Notes: generated from the letters alone by a model not told the origin. DNA of 7,036 bases from Gemmatimonadota bacterium (GCA_002686955.1 NYZA01000158.1:1-7036), one strand, 5' to 3'; shown: positions 1-6,729, counted from the stretch's first letter. Program-made: numbers and translations.

Positions 1-2
1 GA

Positions 3-81
3 TCTGGTCGATCGCCGATCTTCGAAACCGGAGGAATAGCAGAGCTATTTCGAGGATTTCGGAGGTCGGCGATCGGCCGGA
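3..81. repeat. Long imperfect inverted repeat (hairpin), probable dispersed intergenic repeat
   Basis: Positions 3-40 pair with 44-81 around a three-base loop (41-43). By hand this gives a stem of about 38 bp with four mismatches (near 28 and 30-32 on the left arm) and several G-T wobbles. The outer part, including the GATCGCCGA/TCGGCGATC arms, and the inner AATAGC/GCTATT part next to the loop are the best paired. There is no T-tract after the stem, so it does not look like an ordinary intrinsic terminator. It lies downstream of the minus-strand gene ending at 163. A long, wobble-rich stem in non-coding DNA fits a REP-like or miniature-element-like intergenic repeat. The pairing is seen directly; the repeat-family interpretation is inference. 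Confidence 0.6.
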
Positions 82-109
82 GATGGGGTGCAGATGGGAT
101 GCCAGAATA

Positions 110-124
110 GCAAGTTGTTCTTGC
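110..124. repeat. Small hairpin GCAAG-TTGTT-CTTGC
   Basis: A perfect 5-bp stem with a 5-base loop sits just beyond the long hairpin and before the 3' end of the minus-strand gene ending at 163. On the minus strand it follows the stop codon by about 40 bases, but no U-rich run follows, so a terminator role is weak. It may be part of the same repeat unit as the 3-81 hairpin. Confidence 0.3.
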
Positions 125-162
125 GCGGACCCTCAGGACCTCCTACGACGCGGAGGAGCGAA

Positions 163-561
163 TCAGAACGTCTGGACCGTGCTTGTTGCGCAGTTCCCTA
201 GGTCCAGCAGCTGCACGAATCCGCGGCACGCGATCGGTGGCACATTCGTGAAGTCGACGTAGCCGAAACCGTTCCCATCGAGGCTGAAGGTCTGGACCAG
301 CGTGATCGTACCCGGATCGAGACCGAGTGGCGTGCCTGTGCAGGGGCCGTAGGGAACGATGAAAAGCCCCGGGAACTGCGCCCAGACAATCGCGACGGTG
401 GCGTTGGGCGTGCCGTTGATCGCGGTGATCGTGAAGGAATCGGGGCACTGGTTGTTCTCGATCTGCAGATCGATGCCGAATCCGGCGCCGGTGAACACTG
501 CTGCGCAGAGCGCGGCGATTCCGGTCCGTCCGAGGAATCGTGAAACTATGGACTTGGCCAT
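163..561 (-). CDS. Small secreted protein with four conserved-looking cysteines, function unknown
   Basis: This 132-residue protein begins at an ATG at 559-561, preceded by a good Shine-Dalgarno AAGGAGA (567-573, spacing 5). Residues 1 to about 29 are a signal peptide: basic start (K3, R8, R12), hydrophobic core around 14-28, then a Gly/Ala-rich end. The mature part of about 100 residues is beta-rich and has four cysteines (C39, C74, C112, C124), which could form two disulfides in the periplasm or outside. The NGTPNATV turn and the VPYGPCTGTPLGLD stretch resemble single-domain secreted modules I associate with Planctomycetes and Candidatus Eisenbacteria proteins, where the domain often ends a longer protein. 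Here it stands alone. No catalytic motif is visible and I do not know its function. It diverges from the beta-helix gene starting at 693. Confidence 0.8.
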   Translation of the reverse strand: MAKSIVSRFLGRTGIAALCAAVFTGAGFGIDLQIENNQCPDSFTITAINGTPNATVAIVWAQFPGLFIVPYGPCTGTPLGLDPGTITLVQTFSLDGNGFGYVDFTNVPPIACRGFVQLLDLGNCATSTVQTF

Positions 562-692
562 GATGGTCTCCTTGCTTAGACGGGACGGGCTGGTCGCCCA
601 AACTGGCGTCAGGTCATCTACGGACGAATGTGGCGGGGGGTCAACGAGGAATCCGCTGATATGCTACTCTTTCTTCATCAAGGGGACGTATC
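562..692. promoter_or_regulatory. Divergent intergenic promoter region
   Basis: This 131-base gap separates two divergently transcribed genes for exported proteins, so it must hold promoters in both directions. On the plus strand, TGATATGCT (657-665) resembles an extended -10 element, about 28 bases before the ATG at 693, but no clear -35 hexamer stands at the usual spacing. The start at 693 has a Shine-Dalgarno-like AAGGGGA (680-686, spacing 6). No convincing sigma-70 boxes were found for the minus-strand gene. The promoter assignment is inference from position plus one weak motif. Confidence 0.35.
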
Positions 693-1683
693 ATGCGCAA
701 TCGGTCGATTCGAGTCGGCGTGGCGGTGATTGGGATCGCCGCACTTGCCGCGGCATTCGCCACGACCTATCACGTGCCCGCGCACTTCAGCGACGATTCA
801 AGAGGGCATCGACGCGGCGGCGCGGGGAGATACGGTTCTGGTCGAGGCCGGGATCTACACCGGCGCGGGCAACCGAGATCTCGATTTCGGCGGGGTCTCT
901 TTGAGCTATGCTTTCGCCGCACTCGGCAACTGCATGATTACCGGCAACGTCGCGAGCTCCACCGGCGGAGGCATGGCTCTCGCCACTTCATCGTTCGCAA
1001 CAGTTCACAGCTGCACGATCGCCGACAACTCCGCCGGCACCCGTGGCGGGGCCTTGCTGCTCGCGCACGGATATGCGTTCGCAACGTTGGTCAACAGCAT
1101 CCTGTGGGGCAATTCTCCCGACGAAGCGAACACAGGCGGTGTACCCGAGATCTTGAGCATCCAATACTCTGATGTGAGGGGAGGCTACGAGGGCATAGCC
1201 AGTATCAACGCCGACCCGCTCTTCTTCGATCCCTTGGCCGGCGATTACCATCTCTCTCCTGGCTCACCCTGCATCGACGCGGGTAGCACCAGTGGAGCTC
1301 CCGATGTCGATTTCGAGATCGATCCCCGGCCCGCGGGAGAGGGGTACGACATGGGGGCCGACGAGTATCTCGCGCTCGCGATCTCGTCTTCGACGCCTCG
1401 ATCCGGCTCGCCCCTCCTCGGCCGCCCGCGTCCAAACCCCTTCAATCCCCGGACGGAGCTCCGATTCCACCTGGAGCGAACAGGGCCGGTTCGGCTCGTG
1501 ATCCACGATCTGCGTGGCGCGGTGGTGCGAATGCTCGTGAATCGAACAGTGCGTGCCGGCGATCATGCCGTCGCTTGGGACGGCGGCAATTCGTCCGGCG
1601 CAGCCGTGGCCTCGGGCATGTACATCGCCCGCATCGAGACCGCGGGCGCGGTCGAGGAGCGCCGACTCGTCCTCGTTCGGTGA
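693..1683 (+). CDS. Secreted right-handed beta-helix protein with C-terminal FlgD-like Ig domain, frameshifted
   Basis: The start at ATG 693 is supported by AAGGGGA at 680-686 and by a signal peptide (hydrophobic residues about 8-23). That frame reads to the strand-opening YHVPA at about 782 and then loses sense. The frame one base on takes over with ATIQEGIDAAARGDTVLVEAG, the usual start of a parallel beta-helix domain. One extra base near 783-790 (for example A789) explains this. Helix-type repeats with GGGM and ATLVNSILWGN rungs follow to about 1290. Then comes the typical closing motif DPRPAGEGYDMGADEY (about 1321-1368). About 86 residues from 1423 form a FlgD-Ig/sorting-type domain (PNPFNP, LVIHDLRG, WDGGNSSG, ASGMYIAR). 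The helix is short: after RDLDFGG a stretch seems to be missing. The likely role is an exported surface protein that may bind glycans; no catalytic residues were identified. It is a pseudogene if the frameshift is real. Confidence 0.8.
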
Positions 1684-1842
1684 ATCGATCGCTCCACGGC
1701 AAACGCTCCAACTCTCGCGAGTCTCGGAGCTCAAGTTTGCCGCCCGATTTCAGAAAACCGCGATGAACCGTGCGCTCTTCCCCACCGACCGGCTTTCACG
1801 CTCCCGTGGCCGGAAGGGGAGCCACGAAGCCCGGGTTCATTC
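1684..1842. other. Intergenic stretch with weak hairpins
   Basis: After the stop at 1681-1683 there is a two-part hairpin: GCTCC 1705-1709 pairs with GGAGC 1726-1730, and ACTC 1711-1714 pairs with GAGT 1719-1722. It has no T-tract, so it is at best a weak terminator. A second small stem (GTGGC 1806-1810 with GCCAC 1821-1825) lies just before the next gene remnant. No promoter boxes and no well-placed Shine-Dalgarno are evident before ATG 1843. Confidence 0.25.
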
Positions 1843-2411
1843 ATGCTGGTTTGCAGCGTCGACGACGACGAGCAGCGCTTCTTTCGGACGACCGCTACGG
1901 ACGGCTGGGACCGTTGCGCCACTCTGCGCGCGACCGATCTGGCCGCTGCAGAGAATCGAGACGGGAGGGCGTTGCTCGAACCGCTCGGAAAAGCGGAGCT
2001 CGACGCGCTGATCGTTCCCGACTACTGGATCGGAACCTCGTCCTACGCCTTGGAATCGCGCAACAAGAGGGTCGTCGACGCGTTCCTGACCCGCAAGCTC
2101 GAGTCGGAACACCCTGGGGTCGACGGCATCCGAGACCTCTTTGGCTACCGCTTTTTCCAGGATGCGGACGGGCAGCGCCGGCTGCACGTAACCTCTGTCA
2201 TGTCGCCCCAATTCCTGCCACCAAATCCCGCAATCGTAGGTGTGGAGGCGGGCGCATCTCGTCGGGTGAAACCCGCGCATTCGAGGCGGAGGATGGAGAC
2301 GCGTTGGAGCTGCGAGATGGAATCGATTACCTCTCGAGCCTTCACGTCGACACCACTCCTCAGAATACGCCCGCCGTCATTCTCGCGGATCCATCTCTGG
2401 TGGCGAACTAG
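1843..2411 (+). pseudogene. Degraded gene, possibly GspL/PilM-like secretion or pilus assembly protein
   Basis: From ATG 1843 the frame gives about 125 residues with ordinary protein composition: an acidic VDDDEQRFF start, LDALIVPDYWIGTSSYALESR, the basic/acidic LTRKLESEHP, then FGYRFFQDADGQRRLHV. Around 2215-2270 this frame turns into low-sense Arg/Pro/Ser sequence. The frame one base back becomes protein-like instead (ALELRDGIDYLSSLHV, TPQNTPAVILADPSLV) and stops at TAG 2409-2411. This implies a frameshift or small deletion near 2215-2270. The start is uncertain: there is no Shine-Dalgarno at proper spacing and the frame is open further upstream. The style recalls the cytoplasmic actin-like part of GspL/PilM proteins, and a GspF/PilC remnant lies in the same window, but I saw no diagnostic motif. 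The 3' end overlaps the convergent channel gene by 35 bases. Confidence 0.45.
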
Positions 2412-4002
2412 CATCGTTCTTGTCGAAGATCAGTACCCGGCGCGCGAAGGGGATCTCGATATCGTGCTCGTCGAATGCCACTTTGATGCGTCGCCTCAGC
2501 TCCCGAGCCACGGGGTTATGGGTTCCGGGTCGGACTCTCGTGATCGTGCGCACCGGCAGCTCCGATTCACCGAAGCCATCGAGGCCCTCGACCACGGTCG
2601 GCGCCAACACATCGGGATGCTCTAGCGCGAACTGAATCCCCACTTTCTCCAAAACCGCATACACTCGATCGAGATCGGAATCGTACGCGACACCTACATC
2701 CACGACGGCGTGCGTGTAGCTCTTCGAATAGTTGATGATCTCTCCGATCTGCCCATTTCTCAAAATATGTTGCTGTCCGTCGGGATCGCGAATTCGGGTC
2801 GTACGTACATCTATGACTTCGACGACTCCACGAGCTGAGCCGGTCTCGATGAAGTCCCCCACGAGATAGAGATTCTCAAAGAGAATGAAGAAACCGCTGA
2901 CGATATCGTTGATCAGAGGCTGGGCACCCAAGCCGACCACAAGACCGAGAATCCCCGCCCCAGCCAGAAGCGGAGTCGGGTTCAGTTCCAGCGCCGAGAG
3001 GGCCAATACGATCGATGCGAGGTAGATCGCATAGCGAAAGGCGCTCTTGACCACGGGCAGCAGGGTCTCGCGCCTTTTGCGTGTGCCTTCGTCCAGATCC
3101 TCCTTGCCCTGGAGAACCCTCCCGGCGGCCAGTTCACTGATCTCGACCAAGACCCGGCTCACGAAGAAGACCCCGATCACCTGTATCAACCTCGGACCCC
3201 ACTCCGCGAGATCGGCGATCGCTTCCACTTGCAACGCCACCAGGGAAGCCGCGCCGACATAGATTACGGCTTCCAGACAACGGGTCAGCAGGGGCACGAG
3301 GACCCGAAGCCGATCGTAGTGCCGGAGGGGGCTCTCCGGGCCTGTGTACTTGGCGCTCAGGGCGTCCAGGCTCTCGACGACGACCGTCACTGCCTTGGCC
3401 AGCAGTGCCCCCAAGGCCACAATCAGGTAGATACGGGTCGCGACGAAGAGCAGCGTGGCGACCGGCTCCGGAAGAGCGAGGGCCCGCACGACGAGCACAA
3501 TGCACACGAGCCACAGCGTCTTCGCCAGGATGCCGGCCAGTGAGGCGAAAAAAACCTCGATCGCTTCATCGTTGGCGGTGATCTGCTCGTAGGCCTTCGC
3601 CCAAGCCTCGGCGGCCCGGAGCCATCGCCTCATCCGCCGCTGGAGCCAGACGGTCAAGAAGACCAGGAAACCGGCTTGGGTGACTCCCCGCAAGACCGAG
3701 CGCCGGTGGTCCACCGTGATCGACTCGAGCCACTCCCGGACCGCGGCGTCGACGTCGATGCCTTGGTTCATCAGATAGGCGGCACCGGCGACGATGCCCG
3801 AGACGAGCAGGCACCATACGAGCAAAAGAACCCGCCAAACGAAACGGCGCGGAGCCCGGCTATGTTCCGGTCCAAGAAAGGCACGTAAAGCGGTCGCCAG
3901 AATCCCGTGGGATGCCACGAGCGCGATTCCCGAGAGAGCTATGGCGACCAGGATCGCCACCAGATCGTCGGTTCTTTCCTGAAGAGGAAGGAATGGGTCC
4001 AA
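2377..4002 (-). CDS. MscS-family mechanosensitive ion channel
   Basis: This 541-residue inner-membrane protein should release solutes on hypo-osmotic shock. About eight or nine hydrophobic segments are visible (about 14-34, 53-77, 107-120, 151-175, 180-208, 238-260, 268-292, 318-340, 345-375), so it is a long MscS-type protein with extra N-terminal helices; E. coli MscS has 286 residues and three helices. The last segment is the pore-lining TM3: glycine/alanine-spaced LLAGAGILGLVVGLGAQ (345-361), then LINDIVSGFFILFENLYLVGDFIE. The cytoplasmic beta domain follows (GVVEVIDVRTTRIRDPDGQ, HILRNGQI) and then an alpha/beta C-domain to about 525. The start is TTG (4000-4002), chosen because GGAGA (4009-4013) lies six bases upstream. 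It is intact. It shares strand and a 93-base gap with the gspF remnant upstream, so co-transcription is possible. The final acidic/proline tail overlaps the opposing pseudogene. Confidence 0.93.
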   Translation of the reverse strand: MDPFLPLQERTDDLVAILVAIALSGIALVASHGILATALRAFLGPEHSRAPRRFVWRVLLLVWCLLVSGIVAGAAYLMNQGIDVDAAVREWLESITVDHRRSVLRGVTQAGFLVFLTVWLQRRMRRWLRAAEAWAKAYEQITANDEAIEVFFASLAGILAKTLWLVCIVLVVRALALPEPVATLLFVATRIYLIVALGALLAKAVTVVVESLDALSAKYTGPESPLRHYDRLRVLVPLLTRCLEAVIYVGAASLVALQVEAIADLAEWGPRLIQVIGVFFVSRVLVEISELAAGRVLQGKEDLDEGTRKRRETLLPVVKSAFRYAIYLASIVLALSALELNPTPLLAGAGILGLVVGLGAQPLINDIVSGFFILFENLYLVGDFIETGSARGVVEVIDVRTTRIRDPDGQQHILRNGQIGEIINYSKSYTHAVVDVGVAYDSDLDRVYAVLEKVGIQFALEHPDVLAPTVVEGLDGFGESELPVRTITRVRPGTHNPVARELRRRIKVAFDEHDIEIPFARRVLIFDKNDASSPPEMDPRE

Positions 4003-4008
4003 AACCGG

Positions 4009-4013
4009 TCTCC
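4009..4013 (-). promoter_or_regulatory. Ribosome binding site supporting the TTG start of the MscS-type gene
   Basis: On the minus strand GGAGA stands six bases before the TTG at 4000-4002. No ATG or GTG with comparable spacing is available near the first membrane helix, so this site decides the start. Confidence 0.6.
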
Positions 4014-4052
4014 GGCGATGGGTGCGCGTAGGGAAGCGATCAAGACGCCATT

Positions 4053-4071
4053 CTGCCCGAACCGGGGGCAG
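4053..4071 (-). other. GC-rich hairpin between the gspF remnant and the MscS-type gene
   Basis: CTGCCC (4053-4058) pairs with GGGCAG (4066-4071) around a seven-base loop, in the 93-base gap between two same-strand genes. No T-run follows on the minus strand, so it is not a standard intrinsic terminator. It could be an attenuating or mRNA-end-stabilising structure, or chance in GC-rich DNA. Confidence 0.3.
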
Positions 4072-4095
4072 GATTGGAAGTCCCCGCGCCGAATA

Positions 4096-5062
4096 TCAGT
4101 ACGACTGCCCGATCTCGCTGATCACATCGTAGAGCGGAAGCAGAATCGACAGGATGATGATGCCGAACACTCCACCCAGAAGCGTGATTGTGATCGGCTC
4201 CACGGCGCTGAGAAGTGCCGCCACGGTCTTTTTGACTTCGGCATCGTAGTAGTCGCTCAAGCGCCGAAAGGCACGACCGAGCGTTCCCGTGGTCTCGCCG
4301 TTTCGCACCGCCCCGACCAGAAGTATCGGGAAGCCACCGGCGGCCTCCATGCCGCCCGCGAGCGAACGCCCGTGCTGAATCTCCTGAAAAGCCACATCGA
4401 GGCGATCCTCAAGATAGCTGTTGCCCAGAACGTCGTTGCGGAGCAACTCGAAAATGTCGGCCAGAGGCATCCCGGATTCATATATTGTCGCGAAATTGCG
4501 GTTCAACCGAGTGAGAGCGATCTTGACCGCGATGCTACCGACGATCGGCAGCCGGAGCAGCGTGCGATGGACCACGACTCTTCCTCGCGGCGTCCTGGGT
4601 GCGGCGGCGATTCCCAGAACCGCTACCGCCAGTGCGCCGACTTGTCCGATCCAGTGGGCAGTGACGAAATTGCTGAACGCCAACACATGCGCCGTGATGT
4701 CGGGCAGCGCAATCCCCATCTCCTTCAGCACCGTCGCCATCCGCGGCAGCACATAGCCGATCCAGACTCCGATCACAGCGGTGATCGCGACGAAGATGAA
4801 GGCCGGATTGACCGATGCCCGCCGGATCAGTCCGGAGATCTCCTCCTTACCACTCCAAGAAGCGGGCCAAATCCTCTAGGCTCTTCGGCAGCTCACCCGA
4901 ACGTTCTCCCAGCTTGATGATGCTCAGATCGAAGCGGGCGAACACCGCCGGAAAACGCTCCATCGCCGAGCGCAGGTTGTTTCCTCCCTCGATCGCCACC
5001 CGCATCTCGCTCAAAATCGCCCTCAGCGGCTTCGAGAAGACGGGGAAGCGATTCCGCTGCTC
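4096..5062 (-). pseudogene. Type II secretion / type IV pilus platform protein GspF/PilC, frameshifted and N-terminally truncated
   Basis: GspF/PilC is the inner-membrane platform of type II secretion and type IV pilus machines. The C-terminal part reads from about 4848 to the stop TGA at 4096-4098 (about 250 residues). It has a first membrane helix (PAFIFVAITAVIGVWIGYVL), the loop PRMATVLKEMGIALPDIT, a second helix after WIGQVG, the family signatures RFATIYESGMPL-like (here NRNFATIYESGMPL), GRSLAGGMEA, GAVRNGETTGTLGRAF and YYDAEVKKTV, and a last helix EPITITLLGGVFGIIIL. Upstream another frame holds the end of the first T2SSF domain: LRAILSEMRVAIEGGNNL, KLGERSGELPKSLEDLARFLEW, ending in TAA (4847-4849). 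Removing A4849 joins the frames as FLEW-KEEISGL, the expected sequence. About 80-100 N-terminal residues are absent: homology fades near 5062. The downstream frame alone has a GTG at 4774-4776, but starting there would cut the first helix. Confidence 0.85.
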
Positions 5063-5113
5063 CTCTTCTGCTTCGACTTCGCCTTTCTGGGCGATTTCGC
5101 CCTCTTCGGGGCG
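5063..5113. other. Probable rearrangement or misjoin junction between two truncated genes
   Basis: The minus-strand gspF remnant loses family resemblance rightward near here, and the plus-strand fragment starting at about 5114 loses it leftward. Both strands stay open through the junction (plus: hydrophobic, about PLLLFCFDFAFLG; minus: the complementary charged stretch), so the exact point cannot be fixed. No insertion sequence, direct repeat or tRNA is visible at the joint. Confidence 0.4.
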
Positions 5114-5578
5114 TTGCCGGCCGGAACCTATGCCGGGAACCTGGTTGAAGCGCAGAGCCGGGCACTGCTCGGAACGATGGACGTCGATCTGATGGACGAC
5201 CAGGGGAGCCAGTACTTATGGCAAGACACCCCGATCGAGCACGTGGGATTCGGCCCCGGTACGATGCGTTTTCGCTTCGATAGCATCGCGCTCGAAGCCG
5301 GCGCGGTTCCGCCCTTCATGAGCTTCGACATCGCCTCGCTCTATGGTGAGGGGCTCAGCGCCTCGAACCCGATGGTCGTGCAGTTCCTCGACGGAACCGG
5401 CACCGTCGTTCAGAGCACCGATGTCACCCAGCTACCCGACAATACCGGCAATCCTCAATCTCCGGAGGTGCTCTCTCTACCGATCCCTCTCGGCGGGCCG
5501 GAGGTGGCCGAAGTGCTCATCTTCGTGCCGCCCTCCGCTTTCGTTACGCTGATTTCGGTCTACTTCCTCGACCCCTGA
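5114..5578 (+). CDS. Secreted-type beta-rich protein of unknown function, N-terminus missing or unclear
   Basis: The frame is open from 4880, but protein-like sequence is convincing only from about 5114 (TTG) to TGA 5576-5578, about 154 residues. It is rich in Asp, Gly, Thr and Val with no cysteine, and reads like an extracellular beta-sandwich: GTYAGNLVEAQSRALLG, MDVDLMDDQGSQYLWQD, HVGFGPGTMRFRFDSI, then VVQFLDGTGTVVQSTDVTQL and a last strand near ITLISVYFLDP (approximate end). I do not recognise the family. No Shine-Dalgarno precedes TTG 5114 or the in-frame ATG at 5177, and there is no classical signal peptide with a basic start, although a hydrophobic run (about 5051-5100) lies in frame upstream. 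Its true 5' end has probably been lost at the joint with the gspF remnant. It converges on the GH16-like gene with a 27-base gap. Confidence 0.55.
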   Translation: MPAGTYAGNLVEAQSRALLGTMDVDLMDDQGSQYLWQDTPIEHVGFGPGTMRFRFDSIALEAGAVPPFMSFDIASLYGEGLSASNPMVVQFLDGTGTVVQSTDVTQLPDNTGNPQSPEVLSLPIPLGGPEVAEVLIFVPPSAFVTLISVYFLDP

Positions 5579-5605
5579 GCCGACGACCGGTCGCCACCGC
5601 CCAAT

Positions 5606-6715
5606 CTACGGCCCCTCGAACCGAAACGACTCCACAACAACCTCCACCGGCTGGCCGTCGCTCGGGGGCGCGCCGCCTAAGAGCCAGAGATTCAGGTGCA
5701 GGAACTCGCCGCCGGGGACCGGCACGTCGGGCTCCGTGTTGGACCAAGTGTGAATGACATCCTCCGGCGCCGGTGGATAGTCCCCGTGCCCGATCCAGCT
5801 CGTGAAGTCCACACGCCCGGCCGACCATTCGAAGCGATGCGTCGTCTGGGGGTCCGGCCCGATATCGAAGAGTTCCATGTTCTCCGGACGCCACCACGGC
5901 TGCACCACATACTGGGCGTTCTCGGGACGGGAATCGCCGAAGGTCGCGAACTCCACATCGATCTCCTGCGTATCGCTTTCGTACACGAAGAGTCCGACAA
6001 CGACCTCGGGAGCAAAAGTGTCGACTGGGGTCGCGACACGGAATTCGTAGGCACCGTAGCCCAGATCGAGATCGAGCCACACTTCGGTGCAGTACCAGAC
6101 GCTGTCGAGCGGCTGAATCGTGAGATGGAGTCCTACCGCATCCGCCCAAACCAGAGAGGGATCGTCGGACCACATATTCGGTCCGGGGCCCCAAGGCCCT
6201 CCATTCTTCACGATCCAAGTGTAATCGGACCACTTCAGATACCGTTCGGCACCACCCGGTGCGGGGCAATCGTCGAAGGCGATCACGCCGGTCTGCTCGG
6301 CCGGATGAGCGTCGCGCACACCGCCCGGGTTCAGGAGCGGGTCGTAGCTTTCATCCACCAAGAGCGCGACAATCCGGTCGCCGCCCCATGTCCAGTTTTC
6401 CCAAAAACCGTACTGGCAGATATCGGTGAAGGGGTCGGATAGGAGCGGCTGGACGTACCATCGATCAGTCTTCACCCACAAAACGACTCGCTCCGATCCG
6501 GCGTCGACGTTGCGCGCGCGGCCGGTGACGCTCGTAGCGAGCTCGTTTGTCCAACCGATTTCGATGACCGGATCGAGCGCGGGGTTCCCGATGATTCCGG
6601 TTCCACACCCGAGCGGCACCGAAATCGGAGGGGCCGGCATAGCCACCAGCGCTTCCCCCGCCCGCGGCGCGGACGCGCCCAGAAGTAGTCCGCCGATCCA
6701 CACTGCCAAGCTCAT
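5606..6715 (-). CDS. Secreted glycoside hydrolase family 16-like protein with N-terminal beta-sandwich module
   Basis: The ATG at 6713-6715 is preferred over the in-frame upstream start at 6814. AAAGGA (6724-6729) lies eight bases before it, and the protein then begins with a signal peptide (hydrophobic residues about 2-15, followed by Ala/Gly). It has 369 residues and ends at TAG 5606-5608. Residues about 48-125 form a module with VVLWVKTDRWYVQPL, PFTDI and NWTWGGDRIVALLVDESY, like the small beta-sandwich domain that often precedes GH16-like domains in bacteria. From about 158 the GH16 jelly roll follows: YLKWSDYTWIVKNGG, LTIQPLDSVWYCTEVWL, YGAYEFRV, then EIDVEF (251-256). E251, D253 and E255 fit the ExDxE catalytic motif (nucleophile, assisting Asp, acid/base), the form without the beta-bulge. 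RFEWSAGRVDF and LHLNLWLLGG complete the fold. It probably cleaves a beta-glucan-type polysaccharide outside the cell. The substrate cannot be told, and the activity is inferred. Confidence 0.85.
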   Translation of the reverse strand: MSLAVWIGGLLLGASAPRAGEALVAMPAPPISVPLGCGTGIIGNPALDPVIEIGWTNELATSVTGRARNVDAGSERVVLWVKTDRWYVQPLLSDPFTDICQYGFWENWTWGGDRIVALLVDESYDPLLNPGGVRDAHPAEQTGVIAFDDCPAPGGAERYLKWSDYTWIVKNGGPWGPGPNMWSDDPSLVWADAVGLHLTIQPLDSVWYCTEVWLDLDLGYGAYEFRVATPVDTFAPEVVVGLFVYESDTQEIDVEFATFGDSRPENAQYVVQPWWRPENMELFDIGPDPQTTHRFEWSAGRVDFTSWIGHGDYPPAPEDVIHTWSNTEPDVPVPGGEFLHLNLWLLGGAPPSDGQPVEVVVESFRFEGP

Positions 6716-6723
6716 TGTTCTTG

Positions 6724-6729
6724 TCCTTT
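6724..6729 (-). promoter_or_regulatory. Ribosome binding site fixing the GH16-like start
   Basis: On the minus strand AAAGGA stands eight bases before ATG 6713-6715. It places the start directly at a signal peptide and argues against the longer frame from 6814, whose extra 33 residues are Arg/Ser/Asp-rich and would precede the signal sequence. Confidence 0.6.

Noticed and set aside
143-601. Alternative minus-strand frame over the small secreted protein
   Set aside because: Its composition is Arg/His-rich. The frame 163-561 has a signal peptide, a Shine-Dalgarno and patterned cysteines.
1763-1842. ATG 1763 (MNRALFPTDR) as the true start of the degraded gene at 1843
   Set aside because: It reads like a plausible N-terminus but is in another frame, has no Shine-Dalgarno and would need yet another frameshift. 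It cannot be supported from this sequence alone.
4834-4843. Perfect palindrome GGAGATCTCC as an operator
   Set aside because: It lies inside the gspF coding sequence and is explained by codons for Glu-Ile-Ser.
3907-4917. Long open frame (336 codons) on the plus strand
   Set aside because: It lies antisense to the MscS-type start and the clear GspF/PilC sequence, is rich in Arg, His, Gln and Asp with no domain sense, and is a typical shadow in GC-rich DNA.
5584-5593. Palindrome CGACCGGTCG between the convergent genes as a terminator
   Set aside because: It has no loop and no T-tract, so a stable terminator hairpin cannot be claimed.
5544-6269. Open frame of 241 codons on the minus strand
   Set aside because: It is an alternate frame within the GH16-like gene, Arg-rich and without motifs, while the GH16 frame has a signal peptide and catalytic site.
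5696-6442. Open frame of 248 codons on the plus strand
   Set aside because: It is antisense to the GH16-like gene, with no Shine-Dalgarno and no recognisable domain.
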